Below, in pieces: positions 11,976-24,800 of a stretch of 64,000 nucleotides of DNA (positions are counted from its first letter, which is position 1; each line of letters begins with the position of its first letter). The DNA lies in the NCBI RefSeq assembly GCF_040183065.1, contig NC_091126.1, positions 146,098,204 through 146,162,203 on the forward strand, given 5' to 3'. The DNA is from Periplaneta americana (lineage: Eukaryota > Arthropoda > Insecta > Blattodea > Blattidae). Position numbers and translations under genes: made by a program. The notes under the pieces were generated by a model that saw only the letters and a program-made list of their open reading frames with translations, searched no databases and was not told the origin of the DNA.

Positions 11976-12798
11976 AAATATGAGCAAAATTGTCCTCCCT
12001 TTTGCAAAGCGATGCTACCTGCAGTCTTAAACCGATGCCCATACTTCAACTTTTCGTGTTGCTAATATCAATATTGTTTTACTCTACTTAGAGAACGGAA
12101 ACAACTCGTGCACAGCTCAGTTTATTAGACGCCATGGGTCATGATTATATTCGACTGCAGGTCACATTTTAAGGGAAATTCCATTAATTGGGGCTGGGCT
12201 TGAATGGCGATTCAGTCTGATGAACACAAGGACACGTGAACAATCTGCTGCAGTTCATTTGCAACAGAGGAGAAGGCAATCAGGTGTGGATTAAACAGTC
12301 CATGTTTCAAATTAAGTCATCAAGATGAAATACTTTCGCTGTTGTTAAATATAATTTGAGAAGAGGTTACATATCATTGCCAGCAATTGGTTCAGTAAAT
12401 GCCTTGCCTGATATTGTCGATGATGTGTCGCGTTAAATTTAAAAACTTATATTATCTGAAGATAATGGAGCTTCCTAAGATATGTGCAAGTTGCTTTTCT
12501 GTACATCGATTATTATTATTACTTCTAATTCATATCACTGGTTCTTTATTGTGCGTCTATGTTTGTTGTGGCGAATCACTGGACTACGTGATGAAACATT
12601 TTCTATTGTCCAGCTTCACCAGTCTTGCACGAGTTATATTCAAATATAGCAAAGGGTTGGTTAAACATATTTTCAGGAGAGTTTAGCTCATAATCATCTT
12701 TCCCATATGATAAAAAATTTGTTAACGTTTACTTAGAACCCAATTCAGTTAATATGAAATGTAAATGTTACTGTACGTTATATATATATACACACACA
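11976..12798. other. Spacer, no feature recognised
   Basis: The open frame 12399-12686 on the plus strand (95 codons) is Leu/Val-rich without recognisable domains. It ends in TA/CA microsatellite at 12781-12800. Confidence 0.4.
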
Positions 12799-13689
12799 CA
12801 GTAGAATCCCTCTTATCCGGCACCAAAGGGACCAGGCTAGTTCCAGATACGTGATTTTGCCGGATAATTGAATAAATACCGATATATACAAAAAAAGTTC
12901 ATATTTCATAATGCCAAATGTTGAAACTGCAGCCATGTGAAGCTTATTTCTCTATTACTTGCTAATAACTGAATAAACATAAAAATTGTGTGAATTTTCC
13001 TTATTAAAACACATCACACAACACAAATAATACACTAATCCCAGGTTCGAATAATCACTGAAAACACTGGTCAAGAACGATTTTGTTAAATGTACAGTTT
13101 CCACTGTTTCTCATGTAATTTCATCTGCTGATTCCAAAAATGAAGTCAGAATTTTTCTACCACCCACCATGTTTTTATAATTTTAGAAAAAAAAAGATTT
13201 ATTTGTATTGCTATATACCGTCTTTAACATGCTAATGGAAAGAAGATATATAAAATATTTCATTGTATTACATTAAGAATTGACGTATAACTTTAGATCA
13301 TTGTTGCCGGTGAAGTCAAAATTCATAAAAATAAATTTTATTCCTCATAACACTGCGAGAGTTGGTATTAATTCTCAGTTGAGTTGGAACTTACATTCAT
13401 GCAACAAGTTTCATAACCTGTTTTCTTTGTTCCAATTTTAAGTGTGGTAAAAGTATCTTATAAAGTGAAACATACCTCGAAATACTGTATAAATATCACA
13501 TAAACAATTTTTGTTACATTTGTGTATAGTTAACTTTGAATTTCATTACACTAGTTAAAAGAACTTACGAGTGTTCTTTTGATTGTAAAATAGATGAGAA
13601 CATGAACTGGGCCGCTGAAATCTGTTGTGTTCCATGTGATTCTATTAACTGGTAGGCTAAAAGGATCCCGTTATATGGCTTTTCCAGTT

Positions 13690-14040
13690 CCAATGATATG
13701 CCGGGAACCTACGGATCATTTAACAGACTCTTACTTTCTAGGAACCACAAATCAGAAGATTACAGAGAACTTGTCAGGGAGCTGATTGAGAACTATAACG
13801 TGATGGCGTGTCATATCCCTCAAAATAACTTCTTGAATTCTCATCTATTTTTTCTTTCCTAAAAATCTTCGGGTAGTGAGCGACGAACATGGGAAGCGTT
13901 TTCATCAGAATTTTTCTGAAATGGAAAGGTGCTACCAGGAAAAATGGAGCCCAAATATTCTGTCAGACTACTGCTGGACACTAAAAAGAGATGTTTCTCA
14001 AGCGAAATATAGCCTAAAATCTATTTCTCACACATTTTTG
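13690..14040 (+). pseudogene. Fragment of a widespread insect TE ORF (SDEHGxRFHQ domain)
   Basis: Two frames read in order. First NHKSEDYRELVRELIENYN with NNFLNSHLFFLSKNLR, then VSDEHGKRFHQNFSEMERC, YQEKWSPNILSDYCWTLKRD. I recognise the DEHGxRFHQD...MEKRYQGKWxxxMLADYCWxLKRD block as a recurrent sequence of uncharacterised TE-derived insect ORFs. Its element class is not clear to me. A frameshift near 13860 separates the two pieces. Confidence 0.6.
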
Positions 14041-14230
14041 GTAAAAATACGATTTTAGGTAAAATGTTACTGGAAAGGTTTGAATTACATTTCATACATT
14101 TACTCAAACACCCTGGGTGATAGGAATATTTTGAAAACATTTGAAATCAGCACGAAAAATGCTATAAGAATCATCCATTCTTTATCATTTAACAAAAAAA
14201 TGTGTTTAATTTTGTTGATCAGTGAAATTA

Positions 14231-14545
14231 AAGCTCGTGTGAATTTCTTAATGTGGCAACACTGGCGGACCGAACATAACTAAATGAACATAAAAACTGT
14301 GGATTTTTTTTATTAAAACACATCACACAACACAAATAATTCACTAAAAATTCTAAGTTAGAATATTCACTAAAAACGAAACTTCGTGCTAACCTCCTAA
14401 TGTGGCAATACTGACGTACGGAACATAATTAAATAAACTTAAAAACTGTATGGATTTTCTTTATTAAAACACATCACACAACACAAATAATACACTAATT
14501 TTTGGTTCAAATATTCACTGAAAATGAAAGTTCGTGCGACTTTCC
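14231..14545. repeat. Tandem repeat, about 155-bp unit, two copies
   Basis: The unit contains TTTATTAAAACACATCACAC, AACACAAATAAT and a TTCACT(A/G)AAAA block. It is repeated at about 14231-14388 and 14389-14545. A third, isolated unit lies at about 12960-13075. All three are inside the Tigger-like element. Confidence 0.75.
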
Positions 14546-14674
14546 TAATTTGCAAAACTGACGTCTCAGGTTGTGGGAATATGACAGATTCAATATTTTT
14601 TTTTGGCCCAGCTAAAAGTGCCGTTATTTTGGTATTGCCGCTGATTTGGGTGCTGCTTACAAGGGATTTTACTG

Positions 14675-17178
14675 TACATAATTTTCACGGGTTCTGCTGT
14701 AATAACTCACGATTAATCACTAATATGATGAATTCTTGAGATTCTATATATAGTGAATAATATATCATACATGATGTATTTTCATAAAATAGGATTATTT
14801 TCTCAATAATTGGTTTCAAACTTGCTGTAATATGACGATATGACAACTGAATAAATAGGCCTACATCATATCTTCAATTTGAGTAGAGAGACCAGAGAAA
14901 ATCAAGAAAGTCTCCGTTAGAACAGTCCAAACCAGTTGCTGGCAACAAAGTAACAAACATTTCATGCCTGCCAAGTTGTAAATATAGGTAATGTTAAATA
15001 TGATTATTACGGAATACGAGAAATTTATTACAGGTAATTTATTTAATATCTAGTATATCCGCTATTTTGGAGAAGTTGCAAAAGTCACTGCACCGAACTA
15101 ATATAGAAATTAGTCGATGTGACGAAAGACATATTTATACATTCTGGTATCCGGGAGGTTCATTGGGTACATATACTGCCTGAGGGTTTTGACATTTTGC
15201 AAGAAAGTGGGACACTTACTCTAAAATACGAGATGCTTGGACCGACGTCGAATTTCATTGAGCTCAGTTAAATGCCGGTCTACTGGTTGTAATCCAGTGC
15301 AGGTAAAGTAGCTCTCATCATTATTGCAAATTTTGGTTGGCAGGCATGACGACGAGTCAGTGATCACCATCGCAGATGAACTGCATAACTGGGGAGATCC
15401 CAACGGATGGATCTCTGTCCAGAATTATGTATTTCTTTTACGCATTATTGACATTCACTAGAACACCACTGAAGTTGAGTTCAGCACTGACACTGCTGGT
15501 GCTGTCTACTCGAATGTTTCAAAGATGATTTTACACTTTCGAACACCAAGGAGTAATATAAAATGTAGCAAATAAAACTGTTACACGAAGCTGACTTTTA
15601 AACAGCTCTCTGTAAAAGTAACGAAATCAGATGTGACAGTGTTAGAAACATACTGTGCGGTTCCAAACAATTTTGAAGAATATAAAACAACAACTAGACA
15701 CTATTACGTAAACCGGCTGAAAGAATTATGGAATGCGATTCGAGATTTCAAGTCCACCATAAAAACTGTAATGTTTACAACAAAGCAGTGATGTCACAAC
15801 CAACAATGAGAGCGAGGATCGGTGGCACTGCCTGGACATTACATCGAGTGCAGTATGATGCTAATTTTGTAACGACTGCGTCGGAGACCAAAGGCTGTTT
15901 CGATTCGCTGGCAAATGACACGGCAATAATATTCTACTGCAGTTTTTTCACTTCGAAATTGTGACAGATGGAAAACCAAACCATCTTATGTCCAACCTCC
16001 ATTTATAAATATAAGGAATGTCACTTGTTTCCCACATACGGCATCAGGGTAGTAAAACAAGGAGCATATTCACTCATTAGATCAGTGCTATGTGTAACGA
16101 CACTAATCATTAGAAACAAATAATAAATCTCTTTAATTTATTAATGTAATAACTCTATAACTTCGAACCACTTAATGAAGGAAGGGGACTAAATACTGCT
16201 TTGACAAGATCATAGTTACTCTTGCCAACGAACTCTTTGCCAAAACAAGGTTTCTGAAATTGGAAAACATGTTCACTTTATACAAAATTGGAAGCTATTC
16301 GACTCGTAACACTGTGTGTGTACGAGAAGATTTGCTCCTGATGATTTGTTGCACAATACAGTCGAAAATTAATCAAAAGTTTCCAGAAGTTACCGTGTTC
16401 TCAAAAAGAGAGCTGTCAACACATTTATGCTATAATATGGCACAGTCTCAATCTGAGCTCAATCAGAAACAAGTGGCGAAAAATGTCTCGGGCATGACGC
16501 ATTTATGTGTCTATTCTTTGTTTATTCCTACAATTCTACACGTGAACAATCCTACTCATTACTTCTCACTTCAGGATAACAGAGTACAATCCCAATTAAA
16601 AGCAAAACAATTTTTGACTTGCAGCAGTTACAGATTCCTATTTCAAGAGCGTTCATGGAGGAGTAGTCCACTTATTCCGAGGAGCTCACAAAGATTTTCC
16701 TGCTTATCAACGTAAGAATAAACGGTCTGACATTCGTCGACTTTCCTATATTGAAACGCTTCTCATATATTTCTTAGAAATTTCAAAAACCCACAAAAAT
16801 AAACAACAACCTGGAAAGTGGTTTATCTTTTCGCACCATAAAACTCACTACTGTTACTTCTTGCCCACATTGTTGTTCCGAATGTAGACTTAGACTATTA
16901 AATTTTAAATCTTAATTTATACCTACTTCCCATGAACTTTCTGTTACTCTACTGGAATTAGCCATAAAAATATGCACACGCCAACATACACGATCAGGAA
17001 ATTATGAATAAGAAGTTGTTAATTTTCAAGTGCATCACTGCTCTAAGCAATTCTCTGACATGATGCGCCCAATTATCCGTTACGAAGATTTTCGGCCTCC
17101 GAAAGGTTCGAGCACAGGGGAAACGAAAAGTCTATTCTATTCCATTTCAAAAAGAGACGAATGGAGGTGGTGTCACTT
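14675..17178. other. 3' flank of the receptor gene, no recognised gene
   Basis: AT-rich sequence that would hold the 3' UTR and downstream flank. Candidate minus-strand AATAAA signals occur at 16521-16526 and 16137-16142. The longest open frame is on the plus strand at 16260-16715 (151 codons). It has no domain, low-complexity bias or family resemblance I can see, so I treat it as chance. Confidence 0.5.
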
Positions 17179-17184
17179 ACCTGC
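17179..17184 (-). other. GABA-B-R2: Consensus splice donor in the 3' UTR
   Basis: The minus strand reads CTGCAG|GTAAGTGA here, a near-ideal donor, 70 nt after the last base of the stop codon. It suggests that the 3' UTR of GABA-B-R2 is spliced, or that an alternative last exon exists at lower coordinates. I could not identify the partner exon. Confidence 0.5.
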
Positions 17185-17250
17185 AGAGACGAAGTGAACG
17201 TCTGGACATAAGACAGACAAGGAAACACTAAGGAAACGTGCGCGCTATTC

Positions 17251-17666
17251 CTACAAGTATTCCACGATGTCGCACTTGATGGAGATGTTGGGGCAGGACG
17301 CGATGGAGGCGCCGTAGCCAGAGCGACTTTTGTGTCGCTCACTCAGAAGCTTCTGGAAGATGGGCAGGATGGCCAGGTCCAGCAGCTCGCCCTCCGACAC
17401 CGCCGAGCACATGGCCGGCGCGTGGGGCGCGGTGGCGGGGTGGCGCGCGACGCTGCGCTGGGTCGACGCCACGTTCGGCGTGCTCTGAACGTGCGCGTGC
17501 AGCACGGACTTCTGCTGCTTCAGCTGCGGGATGTGGTGCGGCTGGTAACCGACCGGTGGTGGCGGCTGCACCGGCGGCCGGTGATGGTGGTGGTGATGGT
17601 GCGACAGGGCGGACCGCTCCCTGCTCTTCTCGGACACCGAACGCTGGATTATCGTCATGTCAGGCC
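17251..17666 (-). CDS. GABA-B-R2: GABA-B-R2 last coding exon and stop
   Basis: 416 nt including TAG, phase 1 in, acceptor ctgtgcag|GG. It encodes [18 protein letters not shown], a run of seven His, a Pro-rich patch ([19 protein letters not shown]), [15 protein letters not shown], and an ordered-looking end ([20 protein letters not shown]). The C terminus is [13 protein letters not shown], which I remember as conserved in insect subunit 2. The last four residues VEYL fit a class III PDZ ligand (x-[DE]-x-hydrophobic). The open frame continues 43 nt upstream of the acceptor, but that part is intron and LINE sequence. Confidence 0.9.
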
Positions 17667-18402
17667 CTGCACAGTCACAGGAGAGCACATTACCACACGC
17701 CTCTTGCACTCATTCTACCTCACTTCGATTATTGCGACGTTTTGTTCAGTGATCTCAGGATTGATTCCACTCAGAAACTACAGCGTGTTCATAACGCGTG
17801 GATCCGCTTCATTTGTAATGTTAGATACTATGATCATATCTCACCCTCTTTCGAGAAGTTATCATGGCTTAGGTTACATGAGAGGAGAAATCTGCACTCA
17901 CTTTCTCTCTTATATAGATTTATGCACACTTCATCCCCCTATTATTTATTCGCTCGTTTTCATACTCTCTCTCGCTATCATAATATTAATACTCGATCAC
18001 AACGCGATAACACGCTAGAAATTCCACTTCACACATCATCTCTGTATTCCTCATCTTTCACTGTTGCTACCTCTCGTCACTGGAACTCTCTGCCGCCTGA
18101 AGTCAAGGGCTGCCGAACATTGAAATCTTTCAAATCCAAGTTAGAAATTATCTTATGACGAGTTGCCAAACTAACTTACTATTATGACAAGTGTTGTATT
18201 GTATGTTTCCACGTATTCACATTTTTTTATGTTCTAGTGATATTTAACTTATATTATATTTTTGTTTTCATATTTTCCGATAATGGTATATCTATAACGT
18301 GATAAGTTGAGCTATATATAATCATAATTTTCCTTACTGTGTGTACTTAAAAATATTGTATTCATTGTATGCTTCGTACTGTACTATTTTATTACTACCG
18401 TT

Positions 18403-18443
<41 letters not shown>

Positions 18444-18447
18444 TCTC

Positions 18448-18488
<41 letters not shown>

Positions 18489-18771
18489 TATTATTATCAA
18501 TAATTGTCTTACTTTTTTATACTTTGTATGCCTCAATTATTTTGACCTGCTGATCACATTTTATTATGCTTTTTTCTTTCTTTCTGTATGTTATATCTTA
18601 TGTTTGATTTCTACTTACATGTTGTTACATATTATTATTATTATCTTATTCAGTTTTGTGTGTAAAATTGTAGTGTACTTTGTAAATTTGTAGTGTTTTT
18701 TGTAACGCAGTTTTACTCCTGGTTGAGTGTTAGAGAAGGCCATATGACCTTAACTCTGTCAGGTTAAATAA

Positions 18772-18818
<47 letters not shown>

Positions 18819-21800
18819 ACCAGGCATGTCAATTGATGCCCACAGGAGCAATCGCGAGCTTTAGAACCCAGGAGAGCCTGAGCGCTTTACAGCGGGAAGG
18901 AAAGAGACAGACGAAAGAGGTGGTATATGCCGCTTGGTCGAGCTATATTCAGGGATGGCCACCACTGATTCAATAGATAAAGGAAAGAGAACTTATTAAA
19001 ATTGTATCCATGTTAATTTTTATATTTGCCTGAGAAGTGTAAGTGCATTATAAGAATGTAAGTTTTAATTTTAATGCTCATTTTTCACAAGTTTGATTCT
19101 TTTTATTCAAAAGAAATATTTTCTCAACTTTCGGTATAGAAAAGTGAAATTTTCAGATATAGGCCTATTTATTTAGTAGCCTTACAGAATATTTTCGTAA
19201 ATCTAATATACCGTATATACGTATTACTGAAGATAGTGTACTGAAAATTTTGAAAATATTCGCATGAAAATTGTTTGTAAGGAAATGAATTAACAAAGCA
19301 ACTACTCTTACATCATAAGCAAAAGATACGTGCCCATGTGTTGTAAAAATGTCAGCTCTATAGCTTCAGCAGATTTCGAGAAAATAATTTAATATTTTGA
19401 TGATAGGAAGTTGCTCACAAATATCACCTTAAAAGCATAATGCGATAAGCGTTTTGTTATGTAATATTAGTTACACTTAAAACAGATACAGCAACTAGGT
19501 AACTTTGCTTTGTACTGTAATATTGTTTTGATTAGTTTATTGATTACTTTTGTAAGGCTAAAGATACCATCAATATAAATTTCAACTTATCTTGTCATAC
19601 TCAATCTCATTCTTTGGAATATTACTTTATTTATGAATGATGTGTTTCATCCACTTAATACAGTATAATATTATACTACTATGGAATTTAAGTGAATAAT
19701 CCTTCTTAACTCTATGGTATGTTATTAAGATTTAAAACACAAGTGCAATATTAAGAAATCACTGTTAGTACTTTTGTTTTACAGACAATATAGATAATAT
19801 TAAACAGAAAGAAGCCATATAAAAATTGCGACATACAATTTCACGTTCCGTTTGAAGTTTGTGCACCACTGTTTTCTTAATCCAACAGATTGTTTATTCA
19901 TATACACAACCCTTCCTCTTTCCTTACTTAGCGCTTGCTGCCCGCGCACGACGTCAAGGTCAGAAAAATGCGCTTGCTTTGACATCACTGCATTAAACTA
20001 ATGTTATTTACAGGGGAATAAATTGTACAGTATCAGTTCAAAGCACCACTACTCTCTCTTCACGTGATGCACACTATTGTTTTATTATTGCGTTGTTAGT
20101 TGAAATGGGGATGAGAGCAATTTTTGTTAGTGTTCCATGTAGTGGTCTAGTTGTATCATACCGTTTTTTCACACTCTATTTGAATCATGGGCTGCAAAAA
20201 CGTTCTAAGTCATTTTTTTGTGTAGGTTTTGACTTAGGAACTGAAATGTATAATAAGTTAAATAAAAGTTGTAATTAACTATTAGACTAATAAGTGTATA
20301 AGATTTTCTGAAGATATGTCGTTGTTAACAGAAGACGACATGATACTTAAGCTATGGTTTGTTTACGGCGATCATCGCCGGCAATTATAAACGCTGGCGA
20401 TGATCGTCAGGAAGTGGTTTATTTATCAGCCTACATCGCTGTAAATTCTCATTTGTTTTGCAGTCATATCTCGATGCAATATTTCTACATGGCCTTCCTT
20501 AAAATATCGATTACTGAACATGTATGCGGCGATGTGCGTCCTGAATTTGCTTCAGAAGCAACCTCCAGCGATCTGCGTCGCGTCCAACGATTTATGTTGG
20601 CGATCATCGCTGTAAAGAAACCGTGCGTATTCATATTAACTGCTAGAAACTCCAGGCGACAATTGCCAGCTATGTGCGTCCGGCGATGATCGCCGTAAAG
20701 AAATCGCAGCTTGAGATACATACTGCTCGACTTAAATGACAGCTGTTTGCAATATGGGATGAAGATAAATGCAAACAAGACAAGACCATGGTTATGGCAA
20801 GAAAAAATAAAGAAGATAAACTTGGAAATTTGAAATGATGCAGTAGAACAAGTGCAGGGCTTGAAATATTCGAGAAGTAGTATAAGTAGTAATATGAGCT
20901 GGTGCCAGGAGGTCAAAAGGAGAATAGTAATGTCAGAGAAAGTTTGTAACAGAAAAATGAGTATCTTTTGTGGATCTCTGGAAAATGAACTAAGAAATAG
21001 ACTAATGAAATAACAACATTACAACATTAGACAACATTAAGATATATGGTCAGTTTGCGGAGACTAAGAGGAAGGCGGAAATGTGAAAGCTATAGGCAAT
21101 TCAGTAAAGTAATGTTATTTCTCGTCTGTCCCCCCTTAAGATTATGCATGGTATGCTTGCGAAAAGAGTGGGGATTGGGTGAAAATACGCTTAAGAGGCC
21201 AGATATCTTTCTGCATAGGGAGTAACTCAGCTCGCACACTTGCCTTGATCGCAGGGAGAAGTCTTCACCATAGCAGCCACGTTCGGTGACGAGGCGTTGC
21301 CCCCAGATGTCAGGAGGTCAGTGCCTCCTCCATTGAGCAAATAGGGGGGCGGCGATCCCTTACCCCCGCCACCGGCATTGAGCACGTCGCTGGAAACAGA
21401 CATCTCGCCCGTACCCCTCGTCTGCAGACGCAGTCTTTCCACCGCGGATTGGTGGCTTCTCGTCGCAGCCATGTGTCCGGCGCTGTACGGCATCACTGGC
21501 ACGCTCGTCCTTCTCGAACCCAGGACCTGCATGCCGGCCGCCGAGCTGTTCCCGCTAGACACGCTCTTGACGCTTGAGCGTCGCCGGAGAGCCGACAGCG
21601 GCGGTCTGACTTGCTGCTTCGGGTGAAACTGCTTCGGCGGCGGCAGAATCGTGTCCTCCACTGTCACGGGTGCAGGAGCTGGCATGGGTGCAGACGCGGG
21701 AGTGTTGGTCACGTCGCCGAAGCTCACCACCTTCGCGAGGGCGGGCGGTGGCGTGGGCAGACGCGGCCGATCCAGCGACTTCTCCTCATCGACGTGGCCG

Positions 21801-24800
21801 TCTTCCTCCTCCTCTTCCGGGCCCTCGGGCACAAAGTGCACATTACTCTCACCGCCCGACACAGTGAGCTTGGAGGCTGTGCTGCTCTCGATGAGAGGTT
21901 CCGAGTCCTCTGCCTCTTCGCGGCCCAGCAGCGATGTCCTCATCTGCAAAGTTTAAAGAAGGTGATGGATGGTGTCACTAAAACAGAGCAGAAACTGAAT
22001 AATTCACACCTAAATTCTCTTGAATAGTTTCCAGGCATTGTGTACTTGTTTCTGTTCGTATGTAAATCATGAGGTGGATTCCATATTATTGTAGGCTGAC
22101 CAGATTTTTTATGGTCTAGTAGGGGACATTGGCAATTTCAAGAAATACCACTATCCATTGAAATGTTACAGAAAATACATGTAACAGTAGATACAATGAT
22201 AGAATTTTGTACACTAAATTTGTAGATTATCTCAACTTTTGAATTAAATGCATACACGCATGTAACTCCTAGACTGACGTATGCATGGAAATCTTTCACA
22301 TAATATTGTACACACTGAACTCTAACATACACAATTTACAAGTACTTCTCTGAAGAATGTATCTTTTTAAGGATCTATTCATTCCCATACAGTTTCGCAC
22401 TAGGTTCTTCACATGAGAAATGAAAATTTGTTTTCACTTGTAACAAAGCTTTAACTGTTTCAACTTTCATTCTCGACTTTTCATCATTCCAGATTGAGTT
22501 CATTGTGAAGGGGAGTCTTTCAATTGATGCATTACTGACTGAAAGACACATGATTAATGACACTACTTTGAAAAAAAAAAATGCAAATGAAATGAATTTT
22601 TTTAAATAAAATATGTAGATAAAACATGACACCACTTTTAACCATTTTGTTTGTCTCAAAATTCCTCATTTTTAACTACTTAAAAATGGACGCTGCGGCA
22701 GTTCTAACCAACGAGTTAGAAGAGAGATTAATGAAATGCTTCTGGGTAACGCTAATGCTAAGCTGTCCAAAGACAAAGATGCTAAATTCTTCTCAAAGAG
22801 TGCAGAATATCTCATACTGTGTTCGCTGGTTCTTCTGTCTCATATTGAGCCGTTCAGAAATGTGCATGGATCGCAGCAATTTCATCACGATACTTAAATA
22901 TTCACGTGTAAATTGTTACTGAAACAAAATCAAAGCTTCTGGGGGCAAAATTAATTATGAAGAACAAAAAACAGTGATAACTCCTCTCGGGTTCTCAGCC
23001 AGGTGAGTTGGAGATTTGCTTCCAAGCTTTCGACGGCTAGCTCTGCCATCTTCTTCAGGGAATGAAGTGATGTGGGACCAAGTCCTAAGAGCTAGCCGTC
23101 GAAAGCTTGGAAGCAAATCTCCAACTCACCTGGCTGAGAACCCGAGAGGAGTTATTCTACATCAAACGCCGGGAAAGCCTCAAGTCATACAAAAACAGGG
23201 ATATTTTCTACCCGGGGACAGCAACTCAAAACCCGGGACTGTCCCCAGAAATCGGGGACGTCTAGTCATCCTATATTGTTGGCTCTTTCACATAGCAAAC
23301 CAAAAAGTGCAGGACTAGCTCATTTGACCACCACATCAAAACAGACTTAAACAGAAAATGGACAAAGTTATGTGACTATTACCTGTTACAACATCCGAAT
23401 TTTTGGACGAATATGTGCGTCACGGTTTTGTACATGTCTAGAACGAATCTTCGCTTATTTTGATATCTGTGAAAGATCGTTTCTGACCTGGAAACGATTT
23501 GTGTTCGGCAAACATTCGTTATATTCGGCAAATACTGAATATTTGCAACAAACGACCCATTAACACTATTCTGTATTCGTCAAATAGTGAATATTCGTAT
23601 CTCGGGATTTAGCAAACACTACATGTGTAGCTCCTGTTTCAGATAAAACATTGTAGGGAGCTGACGAGTTGGCTAAAGGGATCTGAAGAGGAGGGAGAGG
23701 AGCCGTTACTAACCGGTCTATTCCTTCCGCACGGTGATATCGAACTGTATTAGTAATTCACAAAACCTTCCTTGTGTTCAGGTAATTTTAAGCCTAATAT
23801 TGTGTTTTAACTTCATCTAAGTGTTTATAAGTATTGTGTTTTAAACCACGTTGTTTATCATCGAATTTTGTATTAGTATTCACAAAACTTCATTCCTTGT
23901 AGTCGTGTTGTAAAATTATTCGTTGAGGTTAATAATTGTAGGCTTAATATTGTTTCAATAGGCCTATAGTAAAAGTGTTATGAATATTGTGTTTCAATAG
24001 TTAAAATTAAATTAAGTGTATTTCAGCTTTTATATACGAAACGGTGAATCCAAATATGAAGAAAGTAAAAAAAAAAAAAAAAAATCATATGGTGATACGT
24101 GCGTGAGATGGGGAAACGCGGCAAGGGGAACTTGTTAATATTATGAAACAATTTTATGTATATTTCATTATAGCTGTAGGCCTACGTTATTGTATATAAT
24201 TTATTTCTCTACGTTATTCATTTTAGATAAATTATCCTAAAATATCACTTTCTTAAGTAATCTACCATAAGAAAATTAATTTAAAATATGCAGATCGTTT
24301 GAAAATAATATAATAATGATTCTCGCGCTGATAAAAATAAGTTACTTCAAAATTCTGAAGTTAAAAAATTTATTTCACTAAACCTACAGTGCATTAAATT
24401 AAGTGTGATTCATTTTTCACATATTATGAAACGATGGATTTAAAGAGGAAAAAAAAAAAGGAAACAAAAAAACAGCACATAGTGAAAACAGGGAAATAAT
24501 TAGAAAGATGATACTTGCGTGAATTGGGCAAGCGCGACAAGAGAAAATTGCTCATGTTATAAAACAATCGATATGTAGATCTACATCTGTTATCAGGCAG
24601 CACATCTCACTTGACAATATGTGTAAGAGAAGGAATAATTGTTTGTATACTTCTGAAATCTTAATTAGGAATATTAAGTCCAGACGCTTGAGATGGGCAT
24701 GGCATGTAGCACGTATGGATAAATCCAGAATTGCAAAGAGAGTGTTAGTTGGGAAACCGGAAAGAAAAATACCTTTTGGGGTGGCCGAGACGTAGATGGG

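Larger units (their letters stand above)
12799..14674. mobile_element. Tigger/pogo-like element remnant, 1.9 kb
   Basis: The left end reads CAGTAGAATCCCTCTTATCC, then GGCACCAAAGGGACCAGG and, further in, GCCGGATAATTGAATA. The right end is the complement of CAGTAAAATCCCTTGTAAGC. CAGTA-AATCC-CTTAT-CCGG termini with an internal GGATAA repeat are typical of pogo/Tigger elements. No pogo transposase frame survives. The interior holds a tandem repeat and an unrelated TE coding fragment. Confidence 0.65.

Noticed and set aside
11777..12049. Poly-His and poly-Thr minus-strand frames
   Set aside because: Produced by the GGT-type repeat at 11851-11972. No sequence outside the repeat looks coding.
16260..16715. 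151-codon plus-strand open frame in the receptor 3' flank
   Set aside because: No domain, no codon-bias contrast with the flanks, and it overlaps the expected 3' UTR on the opposite strand. A frame of this length can arise by chance in 64 kb.
17332..18018. 228-codon plus-strand frame across the last coding exon
   Set aside because: Arg/Val-rich antisense shadow of the GC-rich minus-strand exon that runs on into LINE sequence. The minus frame carries the recognisable receptor C terminus.
21611..22027. Plus-strand frames over the 21-kb exon
   Set aside because: Antisense shadows of the minus-strand receptor exon, whose phases fit the neighbouring exons.
23016..23318. 100-codon plus-strand frame
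   Set aside because: It spans the 68-bp hairpin and its loop. The reading is explained by repeat sequence, not by a host gene.
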